Counted from the stretch's first letter, positions 14,571 through 22,822 are shown. The stretch: 29,923 nt of DNA from QQUD01 sp039029915 (GCA_039029915.1 JBCCFD010000036.1:1-29923); one strand, 5' to 3'. The notes: a model not told the origin generated them from the sequence alone. Numbers and translations: made by a program.

Positions 14571-15842
14571 ATGGATTCCCGACGCCTTCTTCCTATATTT
14601 CTGATCGTCTTCACTGATCTTTTGGGAGCGGGGGTTATTGCCCCTATTTTACCTATTTACACAGAAGGCGTTTTTGGGGCAACTCCGCTTCAAATTACAA
14701 TTTTTGTGGCTCTTTTTTACGCTGCCCAGTCTGTCGCGGCACCAGCTCTTGGTCGAATTTCAGACCGCGTGGGGCGGCGCCCAGTTCTGATTGTCAGTCA
14801 AATCGGTACTGTTTTTTCTTTAATTATTTTTATTTATGCCGAACCGCTAGGAACAGCCGTTAACGGGTTAGGATTCAACTTCGGCTTGAGCGGGGGGCTT
14901 ATTGTCATTTATTTGGCTCGAATATTAGACGGGATTACCGGGGGCAATTTTATTATTGCCCAAGCATATATCACAGATGTTAGCACCGAAGAAAATCGGG
15001 CAAGTTCATTGGGTGTTTTGGGTGCGGCCTTTGGATTGGGGTTCATTTTCGGGCCAGCGTTTGGTGGCCTTCTCGCGCCATTTGGCTTGACGATCCCATT
15101 TATAGGAGCAGTTTTGCTTACGATTCTGAGCGTTTTTTTAACAATAATCATGCTGAATGAATCGCTTCCCTCTGAAAAACGACAATTGTCAAAAAAGCAT
15201 ATCCCCCAAGCACAGCTTAGTCATTTTTTCACTAGTTCAAGCATCATTTTAATTATCAGCATCAGTTTCATTATCACGATGGCTTTAGCAATCTTGCACA
15301 GCACTTTCGCGCTTTTTGTTGATCGCATGCTTTTCCCAAATGCTTCACCAGAAATCGTAGGCAGAAATGTAGGCATACTTCTGACTTTTATTGGCATTTT
15401 TAGCGTTATCAATCAACTATTTTTGATTAAGCCGCTTGTAAAACAGTTTGGAGAACGCAAGGTCATTATTTTCGCGGGAATTAGCCTAATAATTGGATTT
15501 CTCGGCTATTCGTTCACAGATTCACCGGTAGCTATTGTCCTCTTTTCTGCGCCCGTTTCATTTGGAATCGGTCTTAGCCAGCCTGCCCTACAGGCTTTAA
15601 TCACTCGGTTCGGTACGACCCAAACACAGGGTCAGCTGCTTGGCTTTTTCCAATCAAGCAATAATTTAGCATTTATCATTGGCCCCATTTGGGCTGGTTT
15701 TGTTTTTGAGCGATATAATCCTCAGGTGCCCTTCGCTTTGATGATCCCATTGATGCTCATCGCTGTCGCATTGAGTATTTGGTTAATCAGACACGAAATT
15801 CCCAATGAACATATTGAACTAGGAATTTCGGCGGATATATAA
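14571..15842 (+). CDS. MFS drug/proton antiporter, TetA-like (DHA1)
   Basis: A 423-residue, 12-helix major facilitator. Motif A is GRISDRVGRRPVL in the loop between helices 2 and 3. The helix 1 segment FLIVFTDLLGAGVIAPILPIY has the Asp and Pro pattern of DHA1 exporters. Motif D1-like ARILDGITGGN is in helix 4 and motif C-like GFIFGPAFGG in helix 5. The second half repeats the pattern (LITRFGTTQTQG, FIIGPIWAG). It resembles the tetracycline-efflux branch, but the substrate cannot be assigned by reading. It begins 18 bp after the ATPase gene, so it is likely cotranscribed with the PadR-controlled exporter. No Shine-Dalgarno is obvious and there is no palindrome copy. Confidence 0.9.
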   Translation: MDSRRLLPIFLIVFTDLLGAGVIAPILPIYTEGVFGATPLQITIFVALFYAAQSVAAPALGRISDRVGRRPVLIVSQIGTVFSLIIFIYAEPLGTAVNGLGFNFGLSGGLIVIYLARILDGITGGNFIIAQAYITDVSTEENRASSLGVLGAAFGLGFIFGPAFGGLLAPFGLTIPFIGAVLLTILSVFLTIIMLNESLPSEKRQLSKKHIPQAQLSHFFTSSSIILIISISFIITMALAILHSTFALFVDRMLFPNASPEIVGRNVGILLTFIGIFSVINQLFLIKPLVKQFGERKVIIFAGISLIIGFLGYSFTDSPVAIVLFSAPVSFGIGLSQPALQALITRFGTTQTQGQLLGFFQSSNNLAFIIGPIWAGFVFERYNPQVPFALMIPLMLIAVALSIWLIRHEIPNEHIELGISADI

Positions 15843-15894
15843 TTGGGGAGATTTAACTCAAATATTTGCACGACAGTAAGCGGAAAGGATAGAC

Positions 15895-16263
15895 ATGAGC
15901 ACAATCTCAACACGTTTAGATCACTTTATGGATTACATCTTGTTCGTAACGCCTATGAATTTATCCTCAGCCCCACCTCAAGCCACTGAAGATGCTTTCA
16001 GTTTCTTGCTTTTACTGTCAGGCACGCGCTGCGTATTGCAATACATTCTACTGCCATTTGTGCTGCCTCTGGTTGGGATTGCTATAGATGCTACAGCCCC
16101 ATTGCTGATCGGCTTTAATGTTTTGGCGATCCTATCGATTGTTTTCAGCTTGCGTCATTTCTGGCGAATACGCTTTGGCCATCGTTGGGTTTACTTTTTG
16201 GTCTCCGTCGCTGTGATTTTTCTGTTGGGCTTGCTTATACGTTTTGATTTGCAAATGCAGTAG
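15895..16263 (+). CDS. small membrane protein of unknown function
   Basis: A 122-residue protein with three hydrophobic stretches, at about residues 38-60, 62-82 and 96-116. A short charged loop (RHFWRIRFGHRW) separates the last two. The N-terminus is hydrophilic (MSTISTRLDHFMDY) and contains the segment NLSSAPPQATEDA. I recognise no family. AAAGGA lies about 6 bases before the ATG. It sits 52 bp after the MFS gene and 18 bp before ctaA on the same strand, so it may be transcribed with the heme/cytochrome genes and could have a role near the oxidase, but that is inference from position only. Confidence 0.75.
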   Translation: MSTISTRLDHFMDYILFVTPMNLSSAPPQATEDAFSFLLLLSGTRCVLQYILLPFVLPLVGIAIDATAPLLIGFNVLAILSIVFSLRHFWRIRFGHRWVYFLVSVAVIFLLGLLIRFDLQMQ

Positions 16264-16281
16264 GTCAAACAGGTGTGATTT

Positions 16282-17226
16282 ATGATAAAAACAATAAATC
16301 GTTCCCCTAATTTTGTTCGTTACGCTTGTTTTGTTTTGGCCTATGTCGTTGGCGTTATTCTATGGGGTGCCATCGTTCGCGCCACGGGATCGGGGGCCGG
16401 TTGCGGCAATCACTGGCCTGCTTGTAATGGGGAATTTATTCCTCGTGCCGAAAACATTGAAACCTTAATTGAGTTTAGCCATCGCCTTACGAGTAGCATA
16501 AGCGGTGTTCTTATTATTATTCTTTTAATCTGGGCATATCGTCTCAACCCAGCACGGCGTTTTGTGCGTCTTATGGCGATTCTATCGTTTATATTCGTTG
16601 TCGTTGAGGGTGGCATTGGTGCCGCCTTGGTTCGTCTTGAGCTGGTTGAAAACAATGCTTCTGGCCTGCGCGCCATGGTAATCGCTTTACATTTGGTCAA
16701 TACCCTTGTGCTATTAACATGGTTAACGTTAACTGCTTGGGGTGCTAATGTAAAGCAGAGCATTCGCTTGATTGCGCCAACAACTGTACGTATTGCAGTA
16801 GGTGTAGCGTTGTTCGGCGTCTCCATTATGAGTGCCGCAGGAGCTGTCACGGCACTCGGCGATACTTTATTTTTGTCAGGCGTTATCGGTAGTAACGACG
16901 CTGGTGCTGAGCATTTCCTCATCAGTTTACGCGCTTGGCACCCCTATCTTGGGGCTGGAGTAAGTGGTTACTTGTTTTTAATGGGATATTGGATACTGAA
17001 ATCCTACAAACAATCACAAATCAAAAGACAAGCGATTTGGATAGTGGGGTTCCTTGCCCTGCAAGGTGGGGTTGGTATTTTGAATATTTTTCTCAAAGCT
17101 CCGGTTTGGATGCAGGTTATCCATCTTTTTCTTGCCGACACGATATGGATATTGTTGATTTTGCTCAGTGCAAAATTGATGATCATAAAATCGAGTATAA
17201 AACCAAAGGCAGGCCATGCAACCTGA
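16282..17226 (+). CDS. ctaA: heme A synthase (CtaA/COX15)
   Basis: A 314-residue, eight-helix protein that oxidises the C8 methyl of heme O to make heme A for aa3-type oxidases. Visible key residues: the Cys41-Cys48 pair in AGCGNHWPACNG (first extracytoplasmic loop), the catalytic Glu64 and heme ligand His67 in EFSHR, and three further conserved His (His137 in IALHLVNT, His220 in AWHPYLG, His281 in VIHLFLAD). The second loop lacks the extra Cys pair known in some Gram-positive CtaA proteins. AGGTG lies about 7 bases before the ATG. It leads directly into ccmA, linking heme A synthesis with cytochrome c maturation. No palindrome copy lies in it, unlike the ccm genes that follow. Confidence 0.94.
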   Translation: MIKTINRSPNFVRYACFVLAYVVGVILWGAIVRATGSGAGCGNHWPACNGEFIPRAENIETLIEFSHRLTSSISGVLIIILLIWAYRLNPARRFVRLMAILSFIFVVVEGGIGAALVRLELVENNASGLRAMVIALHLVNTLVLLTWLTLTAWGANVKQSIRLIAPTTVRIAVGVALFGVSIMSAAGAVTALGDTLFLSGVIGSNDAGAEHFLISLRAWHPYLGAGVSGYLFLMGYWILKSYKQSQIKRQAIWIVGFLALQGGVGILNIFLKAPVWMQVIHLFLADTIWILLILLSAKLMIIKSSIKPKAGHAT

Positions 17227-17278
17227 CTTCTTAAGAGCGAAAGTCGCTAAAAACAAGAATCAAAATTACAATACGTCC

Positions 17279-17986
17279 ATGATCAAAATCAACGGTCTTG
17301 TGAAGCAATATGGTTTTAATCCCGTGCTCCGAGGCATCAATTTAGAGGTAGCTGAAGGGGAGTTTGTCACCATTGTGGGCCCTAACGGAGCTGGGAAGTC
17401 AACGCTTTTGAGAATCATTGCCACGTTGCTTAAGCATTCTGGGGGCGAAATTAGCATAGGCGGTTGGCCACTACCTGAGTATGCTCACCAAATTCGACGT
17501 CATATTGGCTTGGTGTCACACCAGACGTTGCTTTATGGAGATTTAACGGCCGTTGATAACCTCACCTTCTTTGCTGAGCTGTATGGCCTTGATAATAAGG
17601 AAGCCCGCGTCAATAAAGGCCTCAAGCTTGTGGGGCTGGCCAGCCGGCAAAGAGATCCAGTGCGCACCTTCTCGCGCGGCATGCTTCAACGGCTCACCAT
17701 CGCCCGAGCAACGCTGCATGAACCTGATATCCTGCTTTTAGATGAACCATACACAGGGTTGGATCAGGATGCCTCTAAACTGCTAGATGATCTCCTACTA
17801 CAAGAAACGGCCAACGGCCGTACCATCCTCATGATCACCCACGATCTGCTTCACGGGCTCAAAATCTGCGACCGTATTCTCATTTTAAATAAGGGAAAGT
17901 TCGCCAAGGAGATCATAACGGCCGAAAATCCCGATATCGACCTGCTCACCGTTTACGAGCAAACCACCGCAAAGGCCAAAAAGTGA
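17279..17986 (+). CDS. ccmA: heme exporter ATP-binding protein CcmA
   Basis: A 235-residue ATPase of the CcmABC(D) complex that releases holo-CcmE during cytochrome c maturation (system I). Walker A is GPNGAGKST. The Q-loop is HQTLLYGDLTAVDNL, close to the CcmA pattern. The signature is FSRGMLQRLTIARA, with FSRGM in place of LSGGQ, as is usual in this family. Walker B is ILLLDEP, and the H-loop is ITHDL. I chose ATG 17279, where homology begins (MIKINGLVKQYG). An in-frame ATG at 17216 would add a basic, unrelated-looking 21-residue extension overlapping ctaA, although it has a slightly better ribosome site. The stop overlaps the start of ccmB by one base. Confidence 0.9.
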   Translation: MIKINGLVKQYGFNPVLRGINLEVAEGEFVTIVGPNGAGKSTLLRIIATLLKHSGGEISIGGWPLPEYAHQIRRHIGLVSHQTLLYGDLTAVDNLTFFAELYGLDNKEARVNKGLKLVGLASRQRDPVRTFSRGMLQRLTIARATLHEPDILLLDEPYTGLDQDASKLLDDLLLQETANGRTILMITHDLLHGLKICDRILILNKGKFAKEIITAENPDIDLLTVYEQTTAKAKK

Positions 17987-18678
17987 TGCCGCCCCTTTCT
18001 AAAACGCCATTTAAAACGGCCGTTTGGGCCATTGTTAAGAAAGATTTGCTCATAGAGCTAAATACACGCCAATCGATTAGCATCATGGTGATGTTTTCAT
18101 TGGCTTCCATAATCATGTTTAACTTTGCCCTAGAGACCAATCTGGCTGCGGCTCGCAATGTCGCGACAGGCTTGCTTTGGGCCACCATCTTATTGGCGGG
18201 CACGCTAGGGCTGAACCGCACGATTGGTATTGAGCAAGAAAACCAAGCCATCGACACCCTTTTGATTGCACCAATTGATCGGCACGTGATTTATGTCGCC
18301 AAGACTATAAGCACGATGATTTTTACGGCCGTTTTAGAAATCATCCTCGTCTTTGCCTTTACTATCTTCTTTAATAAACCGTTTCTTCAGCCTTCGATCT
18401 TATTGATTATCTTTTTGGGGACGATTGGCTACATCGGAGCGGGTGTTCTAATTACCTCAATGACGATTCAAACTCGGGCTAGAGACATCTTGTTGCCTGT
18501 TGTTTTGTTACCCGTTACGCTCCCCCTCATATTGCCCGTCTCGATTGCGACGGCTGAATTTATGACGGGTCAACCGGAAATCGCCCGGGTACAAACGGCC
18601 GTTTCTATTGCCGCCGCCTACGACATCATTATCATCAGCGTGGGGCTATTGGTTTATCGGTTTGTCATTGAAAGCTAG
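17986..18678 (+). CDS. ccmB: heme exporter membrane protein CcmB
   Basis: A 230-residue protein with six hydrophobic segments, the partner permease of CcmA in cytochrome c maturation. Family features are the N-terminal AIVKKDLLIELNTRQSI, then GTLGLNRTIGIEQENQAID in the first loop (the conserved FxxExxxG-like region), and DILLPVVLLPVTLPLILPVSIA near the end. Start ATG 17986 overlaps the ccmA stop (TGATG), a translationally coupled junction; a GTG at 17983 is a less likely alternative. It contains three palindrome copies (18015, 18325, 18594), each read as Thr-Ala-Val. Confidence 0.93.
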   Translation: MPPLSKTPFKTAVWAIVKKDLLIELNTRQSISIMVMFSLASIIMFNFALETNLAAARNVATGLLWATILLAGTLGLNRTIGIEQENQAIDTLLIAPIDRHVIYVAKTISTMIFTAVLEIILVFAFTIFFNKPFLQPSILLIIFLGTIGYIGAGVLITSMTIQTRARDILLPVVLLPVTLPLILPVSIATAEFMTGQPEIARVQTAVSIAAAYDIIIISVGLLVYRFVIES

Positions 18679-19006
18679 GAATTGGCGAGCAGAACGATAA
18701 AATCAATTTTCAAAACCTAACAACCCGCCCTTTTTGACATTTTGCAAGGCTCATTTGACCAATATCCCATGCCCGTTTAGCTAAGACTCTTCTAAAGAAA
18801 GACGCTCAAACATTCAACTAGGCTATAATAGTTGTGTAAACGGAAAACGATTATTAAAATCTCAGATTCTGTCTTTATTTGTGATTCAGCAATCTCCATT
18901 TGATGGAGCACTCGCCCAAGTAGCGACTTTCTGTTTACCTAACATGACACACGACACCTGAAACGTGGCACCGAAAACGTGGCACCTGACACACTTGAGA
19001 GGACTT
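18679..19006. other. 328-bp spacer with repeats and a possible promoter
   Basis: No protein-like frame is seen. TATAAT lies at 18824-18829 without a good -35 at 16-18 bp; TTGACC near 18757 is too far upstream to pair with it. Just before ccmC, AAACGTGGCACC is repeated at 18961-18972 and 18975-18986 (14-bp period), flanked by ACACCTG and ACCTGACAC. The ccmC ribosome site GAGAGGA (18997-19003) ends the spacer. The gap splits ccmAB from ccmCD. Confidence 0.5.
18961..18986. repeat. tandem 12-bp direct repeat upstream of ccmC
   Basis: Two copies of AAACGTGGCACC, two bases apart, within a wider stretch of CACCTG/GACAC words. It resembles in style the CAGGTGG-rich element at 2137-2192. Confidence 0.5.
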
Positions 19007-19765
19007 ATGACTTTCACAAGATTAAATCGCTCTGTTCAAATTCTAAACATCGTTGCTGTTGTCGCCCTAGTTATCAACTTATGGATGATATTCTTTTACG
19101 CCCCAACAGAATTAACGATGGGCAATGTCCAGCGCATTTTATATTTCCACGTTGGGTCGGCGTGGGTTGGTGCGGTTGCTATGTTGATGGCCCTCAGCTT
19201 CGGTATTTGGTATCTCATCCGTCCTCATAAACGATGGGATACTCTTGTGGTTGCCTCTGTTGAAATTGGACTCGTATTTATCACGATGACCACTGCGGCA
19301 GGCTCCATTTGGGGCAAACCAGCTTGGAACACTTGGTGGCTTTGGAGTTCGCCCCGTTTAACCGCTATTGCTATCGCCTGGTTAACCTATGCCGCTTTCT
19401 TTATGCTGCGCGGGGCCATTGAAGATGAAGAGCGTCGGGCGCGATTTTCGGCCGTTTACGCCATTGTTGCCTTCGTCACTATCATTATGGCATACGTCAG
19501 CATTCGTGTTTTACGGGATATTCATCCCGTTTTGATTGGCGGTACTTTGGAATCAGCTCAAGGTGCATCTCAAGGGGATTCCGAATTCGCCAGCGGGCTA
19601 GACTCTGCCAGAATGGGCATTACGATGATGTCTTCAACCATCGTCTTTACTATCATCTACATCGCTTGGTTGCTCAATCGAATTCGCCTGCAGTATCTCA
19701 TCGATACAACGAACCGTCTCAAACTGCGCGTTTCTGCCAAATTACAGGGGGCTAGTGGTGATTAG
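19007..19765 (+). CDS. ccmC: heme-handling protein CcmC
   Basis: A 252-residue, six-helix protein that binds heme and passes it to CcmE in system I. Heme-ligand His48 (LYFHVGSAW) and His173 (RDIHPVLIG) are present. The tryptophan-rich WWD region reads WGKPAWNTWWLWSSPRLTA; the Asp that usually follows the last Trp in this motif (WDxRL in well-known CcmC proteins) is replaced by Ser-Ser-Pro. Start ATG 19007 has a strong GAGAGGA 3-9 bases upstream; an in-frame GTG at 18965 lies inside the direct repeats and is unlikely. The gene overlaps the ccmD-like frame at its 3' end. Confidence 0.93.
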   Translation: MTFTRLNRSVQILNIVAVVALVINLWMIFFYAPTELTMGNVQRILYFHVGSAWVGAVAMLMALSFGIWYLIRPHKRWDTLVVASVEIGLVFITMTTAAGSIWGKPAWNTWWLWSSPRLTAIAIAWLTYAAFFMLRGAIEDEERRARFSAVYAIVAFVTIIMAYVSIRVLRDIHPVLIGGTLESAQGASQGDSEFASGLDSARMGITMMSSTIVFTIIYIAWLLNRIRLQYLIDTTNRLKLRVSAKLQGASGD

Positions 19766-19976
19766 ATTATCTCTTTTTTCAGCACTTCCTTTCGCCCAAA
19801 CGGGGATCAGCGACCCCAATTTGTTTAATGAGTTTTTGATTTTGGCCTATTTTGTTATGGGCGCGATTGGGCTTATCTATGTTGCCTCACTTGTCATTCG
19901 CCAGCGCAATCTTGAAAAAGATATCCAGTTGATGAAACATCTGTTAGAAGATGAGGAAGAAACGGCCGCTTCGTAG
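19755..19976 (+). CDS. CcmD-like small membrane protein
   Basis: A 73-residue protein starting at GTG 19755 (or the adjacent GTG 19758) and overlapping ccmC by about 10 bases, with an AGGGGG ribosome site inside ccmC. It has a short N-terminal part (SLFSALPFAQTGISDPN), one membrane helix (FLILAYFVMGAIGLIYVASLVI), and then a charged cytosolic helix (RQRNLEKDIQLMKHLLEDEEE). This arrangement and the position after ccmC are those of CcmD, which stabilises CcmABC and helps free CcmE. Sequence alone is too short for certainty. A near-palindrome (AACGGCCGCT) lies at its end. Confidence 0.78.
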   Translation: MVIRLSLFSALPFAQTGISDPNLFNEFLILAYFVMGAIGLIYVASLVIRQRNLEKDIQLMKHLLEDEEETAAS

Positions 19977-20047
19977 GCTCTGTTACTTTATTGTAAGATT
20001 TTTCGTTCATACTGTGGCAAACCTGTTCATTCTTTGGAGATAAATCT

Positions 20048-21160
20048 ATGGACAAATCAACCACTTTCCCAGAAGTAAATAAAGGATTATCATCCGCCCA
20101 AAAAATCCTGCTTGTCTTGGTAGGACTAGTTGTCGCCTTCCTAATCTTAGGCTCCATTAGCTCCTCAGGGAATGACGGGGGACTCAATGTAGGCATTCAA
20201 ACTCAGCCTTTCCTCGTTTTGGCCGTATTATCTTTTGGGGGTGGTGTCTTAAGTTTTGTTTCCCCTTGTACCCTACCCGTACTCACCGCCTACTTTGCCT
20301 TTGCCTTTCAAAGCGGGCGATCCCAAATTGCAGCGAATACGCTGGCCTTTTTAGCTGGATTAGCCACAACCTTTAGCCTTTTTGGAGCCGCTGGTTTCGT
20401 TTTGGGTCGAGTGCTTTTGCGCAATCAACAGCTTATCTTACTCATCGGCGGGGCAGTCATTGTCATTTTTGGGGTTATGAGTTTACTAGGCAAAGGATTC
20501 CAAGGGGTTGACGCCACTGGTTCAGGCGGGCCTCAGCCCAAAAGCTCAACACTGGGTGGTTCCTATCTCTTTGGGCTCACCTTCGCCGTCGGCTGGTCAA
20601 GCTGTGTTGGACCAATTTTGGGGTCAGTCCTAACCCTTGCGGCTCAAACCACATCTGTATTCAATGGCATGATGCTTCTCTTCATTTACGCGATGGGACT
20701 TGGCTTACCCTTGATTATTGTATCCACGTTCTTTGGACGAATGAGTCGCAAAAGCCTCTTCTGGCGCATTTTGCGAGGTAAAGGGTGGGAAGTTAATACA
20801 CATACCATCGTTGTGGCGCTTGTTTGGGCTTTGGCCGTTTGGCAAATTCTTATTGCTGTTGTGGAGTATTCATTCAGAAACTTCGCTTTTTTTGGTGGCC
20901 AAACCTATACGGTAGGTCACACAATCGCCCTTCTCGTTGTGTCTTTGCTCGGTGCGGCGCTGTGGGTCTTTACAAGCAGCGGTGAGCGACAAACGATCGT
21001 TCATTTGCACTCTACGCAACTTGTCAGTGGTGGTTTATTCATTATGATTGGAATTTTGATGCTGAATGGAACGCTAGCTCAGTTTAACAGCCTCATTCCA
21101 CCGGAATTAGCCATTTGGTTTATCGAGCTAGAAGAACAGTTAATCGACCTATTTAGCTAA
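20048..21160 (+). CDS. ccdA: CcdA/DsbD-like thiol-disulfide electron transporter
   Basis: A 370-residue polytopic protein, longer than minimal CcdA. It has an N-terminal cytosolic and helical extension of about 55 residues and a C-terminal extension. The two catalytic cysteines are Cys74 in SFVSPCTLPV and Cys186 in VGWSSCVGPIL. They relay electrons from cytosolic thioredoxin to the outer face of the membrane. The likely acceptor is the TlpA-like protein encoded next. A good GGAGA lies about 9 bases before the ATG. It follows ccmD by 71 bp and stays within the cytochrome maturation block. Confidence 0.9.
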   Translation: MDKSTTFPEVNKGLSSAQKILLVLVGLVVAFLILGSISSSGNDGGLNVGIQTQPFLVLAVLSFGGGVLSFVSPCTLPVLTAYFAFAFQSGRSQIAANTLAFLAGLATTFSLFGAAGFVLGRVLLRNQQLILLIGGAVIVIFGVMSLLGKGFQGVDATGSGGPQPKSSTLGGSYLFGLTFAVGWSSCVGPILGSVLTLAAQTTSVFNGMMLLFIYAMGLGLPLIIVSTFFGRMSRKSLFWRILRGKGWEVNTHTIVVALVWALAVWQILIAVVEYSFRNFAFFGGQTYTVGHTIALLVVSLLGAALWVFTSSGERQTIVHLHSTQLVSGGLFIMIGILMLNGTLAQFNSLIPPELAIWFIELEEQLIDLFS

Positions 21161-21235
21161 TCCAGATTGATTCAAAGATTTGCAAAGCTACTTTATTTCT
21201 AAAACTTTTCGTTCTCCACTTATTCGCTTACACTT

Positions 21236-21295
21236 AAGCCTCTGAGATTCTGAGTTATTCTAATGTTTGTGCTCAATGAACCCTCAGAGGCTTTT
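21236..21295 (+). terminator. long hairpin between ccdA and tlpA
   Basis: AAGCCTCTGAG (21236-21246) pairs perfectly with CTCAGAGGCTT (21283-21293), followed by two more T. The 36-base loop is unusually long for an intrinsic terminator. It may act as partial terminator or as an mRNA stability element in the ccdA-tlpA spacer. Confidence 0.5.
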
Positions 21296-21310
21296 AGATT
21301 AATTTAACTT

Positions 21311-22009
21311 ATGTCTGAAAATTCACCCCCCTCCGAAAAGAAAGGCCCAAATCTGCCGCTGGTTATTGGTGGATTTGTTCTTTTGGGTATTGCTTTTATG
21401 TTCATCCTGTTTGGCGGTCAACTATTTAGCTCGAATGCTGGTGAAACGGCCGTTTCCCAACCCCCATCAGTAGCCGATCAGCTTGGTGGAGACTCTCTGC
21501 TTGAACAGGTGCCTGCTTTTGAAGAGGCTGAGGGAGAAACGGCCGTGTTGCCCTCAGGCTTTAGCACCCTCCAAATCGGTGACACAGTCCCTGACTTTAC
21601 GCTTCAAGATTTAGATGGCAACGCCACCACTTTAAGCAGCCTAGAAGGACAGCCAGTCATCATCAATTTCTGGGCCACCTGGTGTGCCCCATGCCGTATT
21701 GAAATGCCAGAGCTCCAAGCCATTTACGATGCCCACAAAGATGATGGGCTTGTCATTTTGGCCCTCGACCAAGAAGAACCGCCTGATGTTGTGCGTTCAT
21801 TCTTTTATGATGAGATGGGCCTTACTTTTACCCCCCTCCTCGATACAGATGGGCAGATTGCTCAGATTTATGGTGCCGTCAACTTTCCAACCACAATCTT
21901 CATCAGCCCTGAGGGGGAAATGACGGCTCTACATCGCGGGCCCATGGTAGAATCCCAAATTGAAGGATATTTATTAGATACCGACCCAACACTTTTTGAA
22001 GATGGATAA
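21311..22009 (+). CDS. membrane-anchored TlpA/ResA/CcmG-like thioredoxin
   Basis: A 232-residue protein. An N-terminal anchor (LPLVIGGFVLLGIAFMFILFGG, residues 15-36) is followed by a Glu/Ala-rich linker to about residue 85 that contains two ACGGCCGT palindromes, each read as ETAV. The thioredoxin fold follows: GDTVPDFTLQDLDG, then FWATWCAPCR with active-site Cys125 and Cys128, and the cis-Pro region NFPTTIFISPEG. In this context its role is to reduce apocytochrome cysteines before heme attachment, with electrons from CcdA. It could also serve the CuA centre of the oxidase. It lies 5 bp before the DUF2085-type gene. Confidence 0.92.
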   Translation: MSENSPPSEKKGPNLPLVIGGFVLLGIAFMFILFGGQLFSSNAGETAVSQPPSVADQLGGDSLLEQVPAFEEAEGETAVLPSGFSTLQIGDTVPDFTLQDLDGNATTLSSLEGQPVIINFWATWCAPCRIEMPELQAIYDAHKDDGLVILALDQEEPPDVVRSFFYDEMGLTFTPLLDTDGQIAQIYGAVNFPTTIFISPEGEMTALHRGPMVESQIEGYLLDTDPTLFEDG

Positions 22010-22014
22010 ACTTT

Positions 22015-22815
22015 ATGAGTAACCAAAAAAAGCCCGTCACCGGACGTTCTCGCAATGTTGCGCTCTCTCTCAACAAATTTGTTTATAGATTATCTAGAAA
22101 TTGGGTCAGCTTCTTCAATCTCGTTGTTGGCATTTACGTAGGCTTGCCTATTTTAGCCCCCATCCTATTGAACTTTGGCGTAAATGGCCCGGCCAGCGTT
22201 ATCTACACGATGTACAGCCCAATGTGCCACCAAATGGCTTCCCGATCATTTTTCTTGTTCGGTGAGCAAGTCGCCTATCCGCGTGAGCTAGCAGATAGTT
22301 CGTTAACACCGCTTGAAGCATACACGGCCGATATTCCCGAATTTGCAGGCGTGGCAGACGACAACTGGGCCGACTTCTTCATTGCCGCCCGTAATTTCAG
22401 AGGGAATGAGCAGCTTGGTTACAAAATGGCCCTCTGCGAGCGCGATATTGCCATTTACGGGTTTTTATTTATAGGGGGGTTGATCTATGCCGTTTTACGC
22501 CGCCGCTATGACATCAAGCCCATTCCACTTTGGGCCTTCATTATGATTGGAATGGGTCCAATTGGGTTAGATGGCTTTTCACAGCTATTTGGCTATTACG
22601 CCACCCCTATTGATGGCAGCGCGGCTGAAGGGTTTGGTGCTTTCTTGGGCGGCGTATTCCCCATCCGTGAAAGCTCGCCGTTTTTAAGAACCTTTACGGG
22701 AGCCGTCTTCGGTTTAATGCTAGCCTGGCTCATTTATCCTCATCTAAATAACAGCTTCCAAGATACAGAATCGCAAATCGAAACTAAGCTGCGTCGTATT
22801 GATGAATTGCCATAA
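22015..22815 (+). CDS. DUF2085-type membrane protein
   Basis: A 266-residue protein with about five hydrophobic segments. The signature region YSPMCHQMASRSFFLFGEQVAYPRE matches the opening of DUF2085 proteins (CHQxxxRSFFxFG). The second half of the usual signature (CARCTGIYxG) appears later as MALCERDIAIYGFLFIGG, after an insertion of about 65 residues. The canonical CxxC is thus reduced to a single Cys. Function of the family is not known; metal or heme binding has been a natural guess from the Cys/His pattern. Only 5 bp separate it from the TlpA-like gene, so it is in the same unit. It converges on fabF. Confidence 0.8.
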   Translation: MSNQKKPVTGRSRNVALSLNKFVYRLSRNWVSFFNLVVGIYVGLPILAPILLNFGVNGPASVIYTMYSPMCHQMASRSFFLFGEQVAYPRELADSSLTPLEAYTADIPEFAGVADDNWADFFIAARNFRGNEQLGYKMALCERDIAIYGFLFIGGLIYAVLRRRYDIKPIPLWAFIMIGMGPIGLDGFSQLFGYYATPIDGSAAEGFGAFLGGVFPIRESSPFLRTFTGAVFGLMLAWLIYPHLNNSFQDTESQIETKLRRIDELP

Positions 22816-22822
22816 ACGTTCA

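Noticed and set aside
16410..16922. 170-codon minus-strand frame over ctaA
   Set aside because: It is the antisense shadow of ctaA, whose heme ligands and catalytic Glu are all readable on the plus strand.
17216..17278. 21-residue N-terminal extension of CcmA
   Set aside because: The extension overlaps ctaA and does not look like the family; homology starts at the second Met. A real alternative start cannot be excluded.
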